Shown here in pieces: positions 1 through 6,767 of a stretch of DNA of 29,303 nucleotides (the first letter of the stretch is position 1; each line of letters starts with the position of its first letter). The notes beneath the pieces are model-generated. The model was not told the DNA's origin, searched no databases, and saw nothing but the letters and a program-made list of their open reading frames with translations. Origin of the DNA: REDI01 sp964586865 (GTDB lineage Bacteria; Myxococcota_A; UBA796; GCA-2862545); the NCBI GenBank assembly GCA_964586865.1, contig CAZPJM010000028.1, forward strand, positions 1 through 29,303, written 5' to 3'. The position numbers and the translations under genes were made by a program.

Positions 1-21
1 TCCCCCGCCGCGGAGAGCCCC

Positions 22-450
22 GTGTCCCGAGACGTCGCCATCATCGTCGACGATGTCCCCGACCTGCTCCAGGTCATGGCCGAGGCCGTCGAGCTCGCCC
101 TGCCCGATCACGTCGTCCACACCGCCCGCGATGCCGGCGACGCCGAGGCCCTCCTCGACCGCCTCGAGGCCCGGGGGGAGCAGCTCCGCCTGCTGGTGAC
201 CGACCAGGCCCTCGGGGGCCGCACCGGCCTCGACCTGATGGCCGACGCCGCCCGCCGCTACGACACGGCGCTCCTCCTCATCACCGGGCGGGCCACCGAC
301 CACGTGGAGCACGCGGCCCGGGCCCTGGGCGCCCGGGTCCTCTGGAAGCCCTTCCGCCTGACCACCCTCGTGACCACCATCCGCGAGGTGACCACCCGCC
401 CGGCCTCGGCGGCGCCCCTCCGGGAGCCCCAGGTCACGACCCCGGACTGA
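22..450 (+). CDS. Stand-alone response-regulator receiver protein
   Basis: This 142-residue protein is a single receiver (REC) domain with no output domain. The acidic pair D10-D11 (IIVDD), the phosphoacceptor D61 in a VTDQALGG context, T88 in LLLITGR and the conserved lysine K109 in the WKPF motif are all present, so phosphorylation by a histidine kinase is expected. A short proline/threonine-rich tail follows residue 125. The GTG start is supported by GGAGAG four bases upstream. Without a DNA-binding or enzymatic domain it may act through protein contact, or as an intermediate in a phosphorelay; this is inference. No kinase gene lies in the window, and the gene may belong to an operon beginning upstream of position 1. 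Its last 17 bases overlap the 3' end of the convergent Nudix gene. Confidence 0.85.
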   Translation: MSRDVAIIVDDVPDLLQVMAEAVELALPDHVVHTARDAGDAEALLDRLEARGEQLRLLVTDQALGGRTGLDLMADAARRYDTALLLITGRATDHVEHAARALGARVLWKPFRLTTLVTTIREVTTRPASAAPLREPQVTTPD

Positions 451-1066
451 CCGGCTCGTCCCACGGGGTCTGCCCGGGCCGATCCAGTCGACGCAGCCCC
501 CGCCCCCGTCCGTCCAGGCGATCCAGCAGGTCGTCCACGATGAGCAGGGTCAGGCCCCACAGCCGGACGCCGTCGAAGTCCACCCGGGGCAGCACCAGAT
601 CCCGACCGCGCCAGGGGTGGTGCATGCTCCCCCGCCCATCATTCGCGAGCAGCCGCCCCAGCGACAGCCGATGCAGCGACACCGCCTCCTCGTTCAGGAC
701 CACCCGCGGCGGGGCCGCGAGCCGCCACACATAGGGACGGATGACGATGCGCGGCAAGGGCCCCTGGGTGGCCACCTCGTCCAGCTCGCCCAGCAGGACG
801 GCCCGGTCCAGGTCGATGCCGACCTCCTCGAGGGTCTCGCGCTCGGCGGCGGCCTGGACGGTCTCTCCGGGCTCCACCCGCCCGCCGGGGAAGGAGAGGT
901 GTCCGCTCCACGGATCGTCGGGGTGCTCGGCCCGCTTCATGAAGAGGAGCTCGCAGTCCGGCGTGAGGATGGCCGCCACCGCGGCCCGGCGCGCCCCCTC
1001 GGGCACCGGCACCCGACGGGGGGCCCGGTCCAGGGCCCGGTGGAGCTGCTCCCACGTCACCGTCAT
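434..1066 (-). CDS. Nudix hydrolase, CoA pyrophosphatase-like
   Basis: This 210-residue protein has a perfect Nudix box (G-x5-E-x7-REtLEEvGi) at residues 62-84. It is preceded by LLFMKRAEHPDDPWSGHLSFPGG-type sequence (residues 40-62, R45 and the FPGG run), which resembles the UPF0035/NuCoA signature upstream of the box in coenzyme A diphosphatases. The likely reaction is Mg-dependent hydrolysis of a nucleoside-diphosphate-linked substrate, possibly CoA or its derivatives; substrate choice is inference. I chose the ATG at 1066 because GGAGG lies four bases before it and the Nudix fold starts soon after. The frame stays open further upstream, but that extension is arginine-rich and lacks family similarity. 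The 3' end overlaps the convergent receiver gene, and signal peptidase I is transcribed divergently from a 125-bp spacer. Confidence 0.85.
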   Translation of the reverse strand: MTVTWEQLHRALDRAPRRVPVPEGARRAAVAAILTPDCELLFMKRAEHPDDPWSGHLSFPGGRVEPGETVQAAAERETLEEVGIDLDRAVLLGELDEVATQGPLPRIVIRPYVWRLAAPPRVVLNEEAVSLHRLSLGRLLANDGRGSMHHPWRGRDLVLPRVDFDGVRLWGLTLLIVDDLLDRLDGRGRGLRRLDRPGQTPWDEPVSPGS

Positions 1067-1191
1067 GCCGCCTCCACGCCCCCCGTAGGAGCCCCGCGGG
1101 GCGCCGTCGAGGCCCCCCGGCACCGCCCGCCGGCGCTCACCACGCTGGCCCCGCACCCGGGGAGCCGATAACGGCTGGCGTCGTACGCGAG

Positions 1192-2019
1192 GTGGCGGTG
1201 AGCGCACAGGACCCCCGGGTGGAGGGACCGGCCGACGAGCCCGGACCCACCCCCGACACCCCCACCCAGGACCCTGACGAGACCGAGCCCCCCCGGACCG
1301 TGGCGGCCTGGTTCCTGGAGCTGCTCCGTACCTGGGGCCCGGCCATCCTGGCCATCATCATCATCCGCACCTTCGTCTTCCAGCCGTTCAGCATCCCGTC
1401 CACCTCGATGGTGCCCACGCTGCTCATCGGCGACCACGTCATCGTCACCAAGTACACCTACGGCCTGTGGTTCCCCGATCCCTTCTCCTACGAGCGGTGG
1501 GAGCTGGCCGACTGGGCCGATCCGCAGCGGGGCGACATCATCGTCTTCCGCTACCCCCGCCAGCCCTCCCTCCACTACATCAAGCGGGTGGTGGCCATCC
1601 CCGGCGACACCCTCGAGGTCCGGGACAACCAGATCGTGCTCAACGGCGTGATCCAGGAGCGCGAGCGCCTCGGCCGCTACACCTACCTGGACGACGACTG
1701 CGAGATCCCGCGCGAGGCCAACCTGTGGCGCGAGGACCTGCGCGGCCAGCCGCACCCCAAGCTCACCGACGACCGCGCCGGCGGCCTGTCCAGCTACGGG
1801 CCCGTCACGGTGCCCGAGGGAAAGGTCTTCGTGATGGGCGACAACCGGGACAACTCGGGGGACAGCCGGCAGTGGAGCTTCGTGGACGAGGAGCTCATCA
1901 TGGGCAAGGCCCACTTCATCTGGATCAGCCTCGACACCTGCTCCTCGTACTACCCGCTGGCCTTCCGGTGGGACCGGATGCCCCGAGGGCTGTACAGCGA
2001 GGTCCTGCCCAACCTCTAG
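1192..2019 (+). CDS. lepB: Signal peptidase I
   Basis: This membrane serine protease removes signal peptides from exported proteins on the periplasmic face of the inner membrane. After a proline-rich cytoplasmic N-terminus of about 35 residues there is one membrane segment (about 38-65). The nucleophile S72 follows in IPSTSMVPTL, the general base is K131 in HYIKRVVAIPGD, and the late family box GDNRDNSGDSR is at 216-226. The catalytic Ser-Lys dyad is therefore intact. Length (275 residues) suits a bacterial type I peptidase. The start is not certain: GTG at 1192 or GTG at 1198 would both serve, and differ by two residues. The TAG stop codon is formed by the first bases of the long inverted repeat that follows, which may be a mobile-element end. 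The gene stands alone rather than next to lepA or rnc. Confidence 0.93.
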   Translation: MAVSAQDPRVEGPADEPGPTPDTPTQDPDETEPPRTVAAWFLELLRTWGPAILAIIIIRTFVFQPFSIPSTSMVPTLLIGDHVIVTKYTYGLWFPDPFSYERWELADWADPQRGDIIVFRYPRQPSLHYIKRVVAIPGDTLEVRDNQIVLNGVIQERERLGRYTYLDDDCEIPREANLWREDLRGQPHPKLTDDRAGGLSSYGPVTVPEGKVFVMGDNRDNSGDSRQWSFVDEELIMGKAHFIWISLDTCSSYYPLAFRWDRMPRGLYSEVLPNL

Positions 2020-2197
2020 CCCGCATCCCTCATGACGCGCTCTGCTGCACCGGCGATCTGCCTGTTGCGCGCTGCCCTCTCTGTCGCTCCCTCGGTCGAC
2101 GTGCCTCGGCACGCCTTCCCTCGGTCGCTCGTCGAGAACCGCGCTCACGACGGCATCTCGCCGGCTCGCGACGAGCTGTCATGACGGATGCGGGCTA
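2017..2197. mobile_element. Putative MITE-like palindromic element with 20-bp inverted ends
   Basis: Bases 2017-2036 and 2178-2197 are inverted repeats matching at 19 of 20 positions (outer ends TAGCCCGCATCC / GGATGCGGGCTA). Symmetrically placed inner segments also pair: 2050-2062 against 2152-2164, 11 of 13 bases. The exact centre, 2100-2113, is the perfect hairpin cgtgcctcggcacg. The 181-bp unit is thus one large imperfect palindrome and contains no convincing ORF. Both ends carry TA, the target duplicated by IS630/Tc1-mariner elements. Collapsing the element to one TA would still give a TAG stop for the signal peptidase gene, consistent with a neutral insertion. Alternatives are a structured terminator or a small-RNA or REP-like repeat. 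No transposase is in the window. Confidence 0.55.
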
Positions 2198-2199
2198 GG

Positions 2200-2247
2200 G
2201 CCGGGCATCCTCCAGCGCCGGGCATCATCCAGCGCCGGGGATCAGCG
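2200..2247. repeat. 17-bp tandem direct repeat, about 2.8 copies
   Basis: Units at 2200-2216 and 2217-2233 (gccgggcatcMtccagc) differ at a single base. A diverged third copy begins at 2234 and runs into the 3' end of the LuxR-type gene, including its stop codon at 2242-2244. The repeat lies three bases from the end of the palindromic element, in the convergent space between the signal peptidase gene and the regulator. Confidence 0.7.
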
Positions 2248-2742
2248 GCGGTCGAGGCCCTGCAGGACCATCACCAGGTCGACCCGGCTGCTCACGTTCA
2301 GCCGCTTGTACGCGACCTTCAGGTGTCCCTTGGCCGTGTGGGCCGAGATGCCGAGCTTCTCGGCGATCTCGGGGACGGTGGAGCCGCCGGCGGCCAGGCG
2401 GGCCACCTGGCGCTGACGAGGGCTCAGGTGGTCGAGGGCCCGGCGGACGGGCCGGGACAGCTCCCGCACCAGGACCAGCCACTTGGCGGGGCCGGGACCC
2501 TGGAGCGGCACCACCGTCCAGCCCGGCTCCACCGCCGGGCCCGAGCCGCGCTCCACCGCGGTGAGCACCTCGCCGAGCTTCTCGGTCAGGTTCTCGTCGA
2601 GGCCATCGGCGAATGCCAGACCGGTGTACAGCACTCGACCGCGGCCATCACAGACCGCGAGGCCCGAGGGGGCCAGGGGATCGAGGACGCCCGAGAGGGG
2701 GTGGCCCCCCGGTGCGATCCCCGCATGCTCGCGACGCGCCAT
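2242..2742 (-). CDS. LuxR-family (GerE-type) transcriptional regulator
   Basis: This is a 166-residue DNA-binding protein. Residues 104-163 form a GerE/LuxR helix-turn-helix: LSPRQRQVARLAAGG, then PEIAEKLGISAHTAKGHLK as the recognition region, ending in KRLNVSSRVDLV. The N-terminal 100 residues (LDPLAPSGLAVCDGRGRVLYTG) look like a short PAS-type sensory segment, not a receiver domain: no aspartate pocket is visible. The ATG at 2742 is preferred because GGAGG lies seven bases upstream; an upstream in-frame ATG at 2847 has no such site. It is the terminal gene of a minus-strand run, 186 bp downstream of the PP2C/CNMP gene, and may have its own promoter. Its targets and ligand cannot be read from the sequence. 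Confidence 0.85.
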   Translation of the reverse strand: MARREHAGIAPGGHPLSGVLDPLAPSGLAVCDGRGRVLYTGLAFADGLDENLTEKLGEVLTAVERGSGPAVEPGWTVVPLQGPGPAKWLVLVRELSRPVRRALDHLSPRQRQVARLAAGGSTVPEIAEKLGISAHTAKGHLKVAYKRLNVSSRVDLVMVLQGLDRR

Positions 2743-2906
2743 GCGACATCCTCCGCCAGTGGGCGAGGATGGGGCAGCGGGGCGGCCTGCACAAGCCACA
2801 GGGATCAACATCGAGCCAGCCAGGACCGGCGTTCCAGGCGTGTCCATCGGGAGCCACGGACAGACGCCGAGAATACCGCAACGCGCCGTTTTCGTGCTTC
2901 GAGCGA

Positions 2907-2926
2907 CATCCCTCGAACGGGGGATG
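2907..2926 (-). terminator. Hairpin just after the PP2C/CNMP stop codon
   Basis: The sequence catccctc-gaac-gggggatg forms an eight-pair stem (one G-T pair) with a tetraloop, two bases beyond the stop codon of the minus-strand PP2C/CNMP gene. No T-run follows, so this would be a weak intrinsic terminator or an mRNA 3'-end stabiliser. It would separate that gene from the LuxR-type gene downstream. Confidence 0.35.
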
Positions 2927-2928
2927 CC

Positions 2929-4131
2929 TCATTCGGAGGAGCCCTCGGGGCCACCCTCGTGCGCGTCGTGGGCCGCGCGCAGGGCGGCGCTGGTCCGGCG
3001 CAGGTTGGCGCTCACCCGGAGCAGCATGTTCCAGAGGATCTTCACCGCCAGCGGGGCGTTGCTCCGCAGCAGCCGGAAGAAGGCCTCGCGGGGGATGACC
3101 AGGCACTCCACGTCGGAGGCCGCCCGGGCCGTGGCCGACCGCATGGGCGCGTCCAGCATGGCCATCTCGCCGAAGGCGGTGCCAGGCCCCAGGGTCGCCA
3201 GGGTGGTGTCGTCGGCCTCGATGGTGACCTCGCCGGCCACCAGCAGGAAGAGCTCGGTCCCCGGATCCCCAGCCGCGAAGAGGATCTCGCCGGCGCGGTG
3301 GCGGCGCGGGACCGTGCTCGCGGCCACCGCCCGGAGCTCGAGCTCGGTGCAGTGCTCGAACAGGTCCATGGGCGCCAGCACCGCCAGGCGCTCGGCGGCC
3401 GCGTCCCGGGGATCCCGCTGGAGGGTGCCGAGCTGGGCCCCCACCGCCACCACCGAGAGCCCCGGATCGAGCTCCCCGAGGGCCTCGCCCAGCTCGGCGA
3501 GGGGGATGTCCACCAGGGTCCGATGGAGGGAGGTCTCGGGGAGGGCGTGATGGACATGACCGGCCAGCACCACCAGCCGGTCGCCGCCCAGCAGCTCCAT
3601 GCACAGGGACTCGGTGCGGACCCGGGGCTCGGGGCCCAGGCTGCGCACCGAGCGCGCCACCGGGGCCTCGGGGTCGGTCGGCCCCACGGCCTCGACACCC
3701 ACGTGGTCGGTGGTGAGCTGGTGGGCCAGGCCCCGACGCACCAGGTAGACGCGACCATCGCCCACGTGGACCACGAAGGCCTCGTGCTCCAGGGCCAGCA
3801 CCGCGTCCACGGTCACCTGGACCGGGTGGCGCCGCCCGAAGGCGAAGACCTCGGACGCGGCCCGCTGGACGGCCTCCTGGAGGACACCCAGCACCTCGGT
3901 GCGGAGCTCGGCGGCGGGGCGGGCCTGGAAGCGCCGCAGCACGTCCTCGTGGCGCCGGGCGTGGTTGCGGATGGCGTCGAGGGCCATCCGCACGGCCCCG
4001 CGGGCCGTGGTGGCGTCGTGGTCGGCGGCCGCGACGGCCAGCAGCCCCAGGTCGGGCTCGACCAGGGCCTGGTCCGGCCAGGCCACCGCCTGCTCCCGCC
4101 GGAGGACGATGCTCGTGGTCTGCAGATCCAT
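2929..4131 (-). CDS. Degenerate PP2C-like domain fused to cyclic-nucleotide-binding domain
   Basis: This 400-residue cytoplasmic protein (from the ATG at 4131) has a PP2C/SpoIIE-like fold at about 1-235 and a CAP-type cyclic-nucleotide-binding domain at about 250-375. The phosphatase part keeps the VGDGRVYLVRRG (123-134) and QLTTDH core. The metal-binding positions are lost: the usual DGMGG becomes AADHD near 35-39, the usual SDG becomes AGH at 190-192, and the final DN becomes GL near 224-225. It is probably a pseudophosphatase. The CNMP part has the phosphate-binding cassette FGEMAMLDAPMRSATA (320-335) with the conserved Glu and Arg, so nucleotide binding is plausible. No helix-turn-helix follows, so it is not a CRP regulator. 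No clear ribosome-binding site marks the start; a GTG at 4167 would add 12 residues. Confidence 0.75.
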   Translation of the reverse strand: MDLQTTSIVLRREQAVAWPDQALVEPDLGLLAVAAADHDATTARGAVRMALDAIRNHARRHEDVLRRFQARPAAELRTEVLGVLQEAVQRAASEVFAFGRRHPVQVTVDAVLALEHEAFVVHVGDGRVYLVRRGLAHQLTTDHVGVEAVGPTDPEAPVARSVRSLGPEPRVRTESLCMELLGGDRLVVLAGHVHHALPETSLHRTLVDIPLAELGEALGELDPGLSVVAVGAQLGTLQRDPRDAAAERLAVLAPMDLFEHCTELELRAVAASTVPRRHRAGEILFAAGDPGTELFLLVAGEVTIEADDTTLATLGPGTAFGEMAMLDAPMRSATARAASDVECLVIPREAFFRLLRSNAPLAVKILWNMLLRVSANLRRTSAALRAAHDAHEGGPEGSSE

Positions 4132-4189
4132 GGCGCCGGAGGCTATTCCGGACCCCGCCGCCCGCACACCGCCGACGCGGGATCGTCGA

Positions 4190-4738
4190 TCAGTCGTCCC
4201 CGACCACGGTGAGCTCGGCCATGGCCTCGGTGTGGTCGCGCTTGGCGATGATGTAGGTCGTCCCCGGAGCCACCCCGGTCACCACCCCCGCCTCGTCCAC
4301 CGAGGCCACCTTCGGGTCGCTCGACCGCCAGTCCAGGGGGCCCGGGTCCATCGAGGTGCCGCCGTGGCGCGCCTCGACGTGGAAGGGCTGGCGCTGGCCC
4401 ACCGTCAGGGTGGCGGGCGGGCTCACCAGCCTGAGGGTGATCCGCGGCGCCACCACCAGCGACCAGCTGGCGGTCTGCCCGTTCCAGGCGCCCTCGATGG
4501 AGGCCTCGCCCGGCCCCACCGCCCGCACCGTCCCCCCCTCGACCCGGGCCACCGCCTCGGGGCTCGCCGTGAGGGTGAGGCCCTCTGGGGCGGTGCCGTC
4601 GGAGAGGACGAAGGCCGGACCGTCCACAGGCCCGAGCTCGTCGACCTGGACGCGGGACGGGCCCTCTACGACCAGCTGGCGATCATCGGCGACGGTGCAG
4701 GCGGCGAGCAGCCCCAGCAGCGTCATGGAGCGGGTCAT
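4190..4738 (-). CDS. Lipoprotein with bacterial Ig-like (Big2) domain
   Basis: This 182-residue predicted lipoprotein starts with a very short signal peptide ending in the lipobox LLAAC, with C14 as the lipidated cysteine. Residues 20-95 form one beta-rich region with Big2-like phrases (ARVEGGTVRAVGPGEASIEG). Residues 98-180 form a second, clearer Big2 domain: LTVGQRQPFHVEA, then WRSSDPKVASVDEAGVVTGVAPGTTYIIA. Such domains usually mediate surface adhesion or serve as structural spacers in the envelope. GGAGG four bases before the ATG fixes the start. It lies 58 bp downstream of the PP2C/CNMP start on the same strand and 65 bp from the TPR gene, so shared transcription from upstream genes is possible. 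The exact partner is unknown. Confidence 0.8.
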   Translation of the reverse strand: MTRSMTLLGLLAACTVADDRQLVVEGPSRVQVDELGPVDGPAFVLSDGTAPEGLTLTASPEAVARVEGGTVRAVGPGEASIEGAWNGQTASWSLVVAPRITLRLVSPPATLTVGQRQPFHVEARHGGTSMDPGPLDWRSSDPKVASVDEAGVVTGVAPGTTYIIAKRDHTEAMAELTVVGDD

Positions 4739-4803
4739 GGGACCTCCCCGCCCACCCTAGCGGCCACCCCCTTCCCCCGCCAAGCCCACCACGTCGGGGT
4801 TCG

Positions 4804-5346
4804 TCACGACCCCATCCGCGCGAGGGCCTCGGACGCCCGCACCACGTCGGGGTGGCCCTCGGGGCCCATGGCCGCCGCGCGCAGGTGACGGCGGGCGGTC
4901 TCCAGGTCCCCGCGGACCTTGGCCAGGGTGGCCAGGTGGTACAGGGCCGAGGGATCGTCCGGGCGCTTGCGGAGCGCCTTGCGGTAGGCGGCCTCGGCCT
5001 GGCCCAGGTCGCCGGCCAGGTAGTGCTCGAGCCCCTCCTGCACGAGCTCATCGGCGTCATGGACGAACTCCACGTCCAGGACGGCCTTGGCGCCCAGGTT
5101 CACCAGGAGGGCGGTGAGCGGGGTGAGGAACCAGAAGGCCGCGCCCTCCCCGGCCAGGAAGACCGCCAGCGGGATGTCGGGGCCGATCCGCTGCCCGCGG
5201 AAGGAGAGGCGCACCCGGGTGTGCCGCGAGGCCTGGAAGGTCTGGGAGATGCGCCGCCGGAGCTCCTTGATGGCGTCCTGGACCTGGTTCGGGTCCACCT
5301 CGATGCGGAAGCCCCGAGGGCCGGTGCGGCGGTCGTCGTCGGACAT
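4804..5346 (-). CDS. TPR-repeat protein
   Basis: This 180-residue protein has two parts. Residues 1-95 include a basic segment (ELRRRISQTFQASRHTRVRLSFRGQR) and a hydrophobic stretch (about 58-90, PLAVFLAGEGAAFWFLTPLTALLVNLG) that may touch the membrane or form a buried helix pair. Residues 98-178 hold two tetratricopeptide repeats (ELVQEGLEHYLAGDLGQAEAAYRKAL and ALYHLATLAKVRGDLETARRHLRAA), which typically form a protein-binding surface. The ATG at 5346 has GGAGG four bases before it. The N-terminal part does not match a family I can name. A TATGCT hexamer about 35 bp upstream (5381-5386, minus strand) could be its -10 box. Confidence 0.75.
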   Translation of the reverse strand: MSDDDRRTGPRGFRIEVDPNQVQDAIKELRRRISQTFQASRHTRVRLSFRGQRIGPDIPLAVFLAGEGAAFWFLTPLTALLVNLGAKAVLDVEFVHDADELVQEGLEHYLAGDLGQAEAAYRKALRKRPDDPSALYHLATLAKVRGDLETARRHLRAAAMGPEGHPDVVRASEALARMGS

Positions 5347-5414
5347 GGCGCCTCCCCGGGGCCGCAGCAGGCCCCCGATCAGCATAGCGCGCACCCCGCA
5401 GGGTCCGCGGCGGC

Positions 5415-6143
5415 TCAGCGGGCCGAGAAGCCGCCGTCCACCACCAGCACCTGCCCCGTGATCCACCGGGCCTCCTGGGAGGCCAGGAAGGCCACGGCGG
5501 CGGCCAGGTCCTCCGGGCTGACCAGCCCACCCAGGGGCGTCGCCGCGGCCACCTCGGCGGCCAGGCGCTCTCCGTCGGGGAAGGCCTCGAGGGCATCGGT
5601 GCGCACCAGCCCCCCCGACACCGTGTTCACCCGCAGGCGCGGCGCGAGCTCCACGGCGAGCTGTCGGGTCAGGGCCTCGACGCCCGCCTTGGCGGCCCCC
5701 ATCGCGGCGTAGCCCGGGGTGTACCGGCGGGCGCCCAGGCTGGAGAGGCCGATCACGCAGGCGCCGTCGCGGAGCACGGGCAGGCACAGCCGGGTGAGGA
5801 GCCAGAACGGCCGGAGGGAGGACTCGAGGGTCAGGTCCCAGTGGCTGGTCCGCAGGCGGTCGGCGGGACGGAGGGCACCGATGGCCGCGTTGTGGACGAG
5901 CAGATCGAGGCCACCGAGGTGCTCCTGGACCGCGGCCACGTAGCCGCGCAGGGCCTCGGGGTTGCGCACGTCGCCGGGGACGGCCCAGGCCCGGGCGCCC
6001 CGGGCCTCGGCCTCTGCGACGGCCTCGCGGGCAGCGTCCTCGTTGCGGAGCCAGGTGAGGATGATCCGCGTGTCGGGGCCGGCCAGGCGGCGCACGATGG
6101 CCCGACCGATGCCGCGGGAGCCGCCGGTGACGAGAACGTCCAT
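5415..6143 (-). CDS. fabL: FabL-type enoyl-ACP reductase (SDR family)
   Basis: This 242-residue Rossmann-fold oxidoreductase is predicted to reduce the enoyl-ACP double bond in the last step of each fatty-acid elongation cycle, using NAD(P)H. The nucleotide-binding glycine motif is TGGSRGIG (6-13) and the NNAG-like motif is HNAAIG. The catalytic pair is Y145-x6-K152 rather than the classical Y-x3-K. That spacing, together with EALTRQLAVELAP and VNTVSGGLVRTDALEAFP, closely follows Bacillus FabL as I recall it. The protein ends with the SDR C-terminal motif ITGQVLVVDGG. Nine bases separate its start from the stop of the upstream lipoprotein gene, so they are probably co-transcribed; no clear Shine-Dalgarno is seen. 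A different SDR substrate remains possible, as no other fatty-acid gene is nearby. Confidence 0.75.
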   Translation of the reverse strand: MDVLVTGGSRGIGRAIVRRLAGPDTRIILTWLRNEDAAREAVAEAEARGARAWAVPGDVRNPEALRGYVAAVQEHLGGLDLLVHNAAIGALRPADRLRTSHWDLTLESSLRPFWLLTRLCLPVLRDGACVIGLSSLGARRYTPGYAAMGAAKAGVEALTRQLAVELAPRLRVNTVSGGLVRTDALEAFPDGERLAAEVAAATPLGGLVSPEDLAAAVAFLASQEARWITGQVLVVDGGFSAR

Positions 6144-6152
6144 GGGGCGCGG

Positions 6153-6275
6153 CTAGCCGCCCTCGGTGCCTGCCGCACCCTCGGTGCCCGCCGCGCCCTC
6201 ACCCTCGGTGCCTGCACCCTCCGTGGCGGGGGCCTCCGTGGCGGGGGCCTCCCCACCCGCAGCGGCGCCCTCGGC
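6153..6275. repeat. Short direct repeats encoding a lipoprotein tail
   Basis: The 3' end of the lipoprotein gene contains reiterated ccctcggtgcc units (about 18-bp period near 6169-6205) and two identical copies of gtggcgggggcctcc at about 6223-6252. These encode the repeated EAPAT and GTEG peptides. Such tracts are prone to length change by slippage. Confidence 0.6.
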
Positions 6276-6650
6276 CGCGCCCTCGCTGGCCTTGGGATCC
6301 TTCATGGGGGAGAGGAGCAGGTCCTCGAGCTGGTCCAGGCTGGCCTGGGTGCTCTCGGGGAGGGCCTGGCACTCGGGGCCGTCCTTCAGGTTGGGGTCAG
6401 CGCAGCGCATGGCCTGCTCGTCGAGGGACATCTCGACGCACTTGTCCAGGTACTTGTCCCGGTCGACGAACTCCACCTCGGCGCGCCCCATGGCGTAGAG
6501 CTGGTCCTGGTAGGCCTTGGTCATGGAGGCATAGGTCCGGCCGCACTCCCGGCGGGCCTGGGCCGCCTCGCGCTCGGCCTGGCGCTCGGCGGCGCTCGGG
6601 CCGCACGCGGCCAGCAAGGCGAGGGCGAGGATGGCGTGGACGGAGCGCAT
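6153..6650 (-). CDS. Predicted lipoprotein with low-complexity C-terminal repeats
   Basis: This 165-residue protein begins with a signal peptide and lipobox LLAAC (C16 followed by Gly). A charged helical region follows (about 20-60). The middle segment contains four further cysteines (C36, C72, C83, C95), which could form disulfides outside the inner membrane. Residues 120-165 are a low-complexity tail of Ala, Pro, Thr, Glu and Gly built from repeats such as EAPAT and GAAGTEG, mirrored by direct repeats in the DNA. GGAGG five bases before the ATG supports the start. It is probably the first gene of a two-gene operon with the FabL-type reductase, and the divergent pseudouridine synthase starts 117 bp away. 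I do not recognise the family, so no function is assigned beyond envelope location. Confidence 0.75.
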   Translation of the reverse strand: MRSVHAILALALLAACGPSAAERQAEREAAQARRECGRTYASMTKAYQDQLYAMGRAEVEFVDRDKYLDKCVEMSLDEQAMRCADPNLKDGPECQALPESTQASLDQLEDLLLSPMKDPKASEGAAEGAAAGGEAPATEAPATEGAGTEGEGAAGTEGAAGTEGG

Positions 6651-6700
6651 GGGAACCTCCCGGGTCGCGGTGCCCGGCCCGTGTGCGAACCGGTCCTGCA

Positions 6701-6728
6701 AGGCTACAGCAAGCGACCGTGGATGCAA
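6701..6728 (-). promoter_or_regulatory. Candidate sigma-70-type promoter of the lipoprotein-fabL pair
   Basis: On the minus strand TTGCAT (6728-6723) and TAGCCT (6706-6701) are separated by 16 bp. The -10-like box lies about 50 bp upstream of the lipoprotein ATG. Fit to the consensus is moderate and it was found by eye. Confidence 0.35.
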
Positions 6729-6738
6729 CGGGGTCGAA

Positions 6739-6752
6739 GGCGGGTACCCGCC
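6739..6752. promoter_or_regulatory. Perfect 14-bp palindrome before the pseudouridine synthase gene
   Basis: The sequence ggcgggtacccgcc is a perfect palindrome one base upstream of the GGGGAGG ribosome-binding site. It could be an operator or, in the transcript, a stem that competes with ribosome binding. Chance is possible in GC-rich DNA. Confidence 0.3.
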
Positions 6753-6767
6753 CGGGGAGGCACGAAG

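Noticed and set aside
434..450. The 17-bp overlap of the receiver and Nudix genes as a sign of a wrong stop
   Set aside because: Both C-termini are plausible and short convergent overlaps are common in dense genomes; no frameshift is needed.
1067..1191. Small coding region between the Nudix and signal peptidase genes
   Set aside because: Although the frame is open upstream of the Nudix start, the translation is Arg/Gly/Pro-rich and the GGAGG-marked ATG at 1066 explains the gene; the spacer is treated as a divergent promoter region.
2188..4212. Open reading frame of 674 codons on the plus strand over the LuxR-type and PP2C/CNMP genes
   Set aside because: No domain is visible and the minus strand encodes both recognised proteins with good ribosome sites for at least one.
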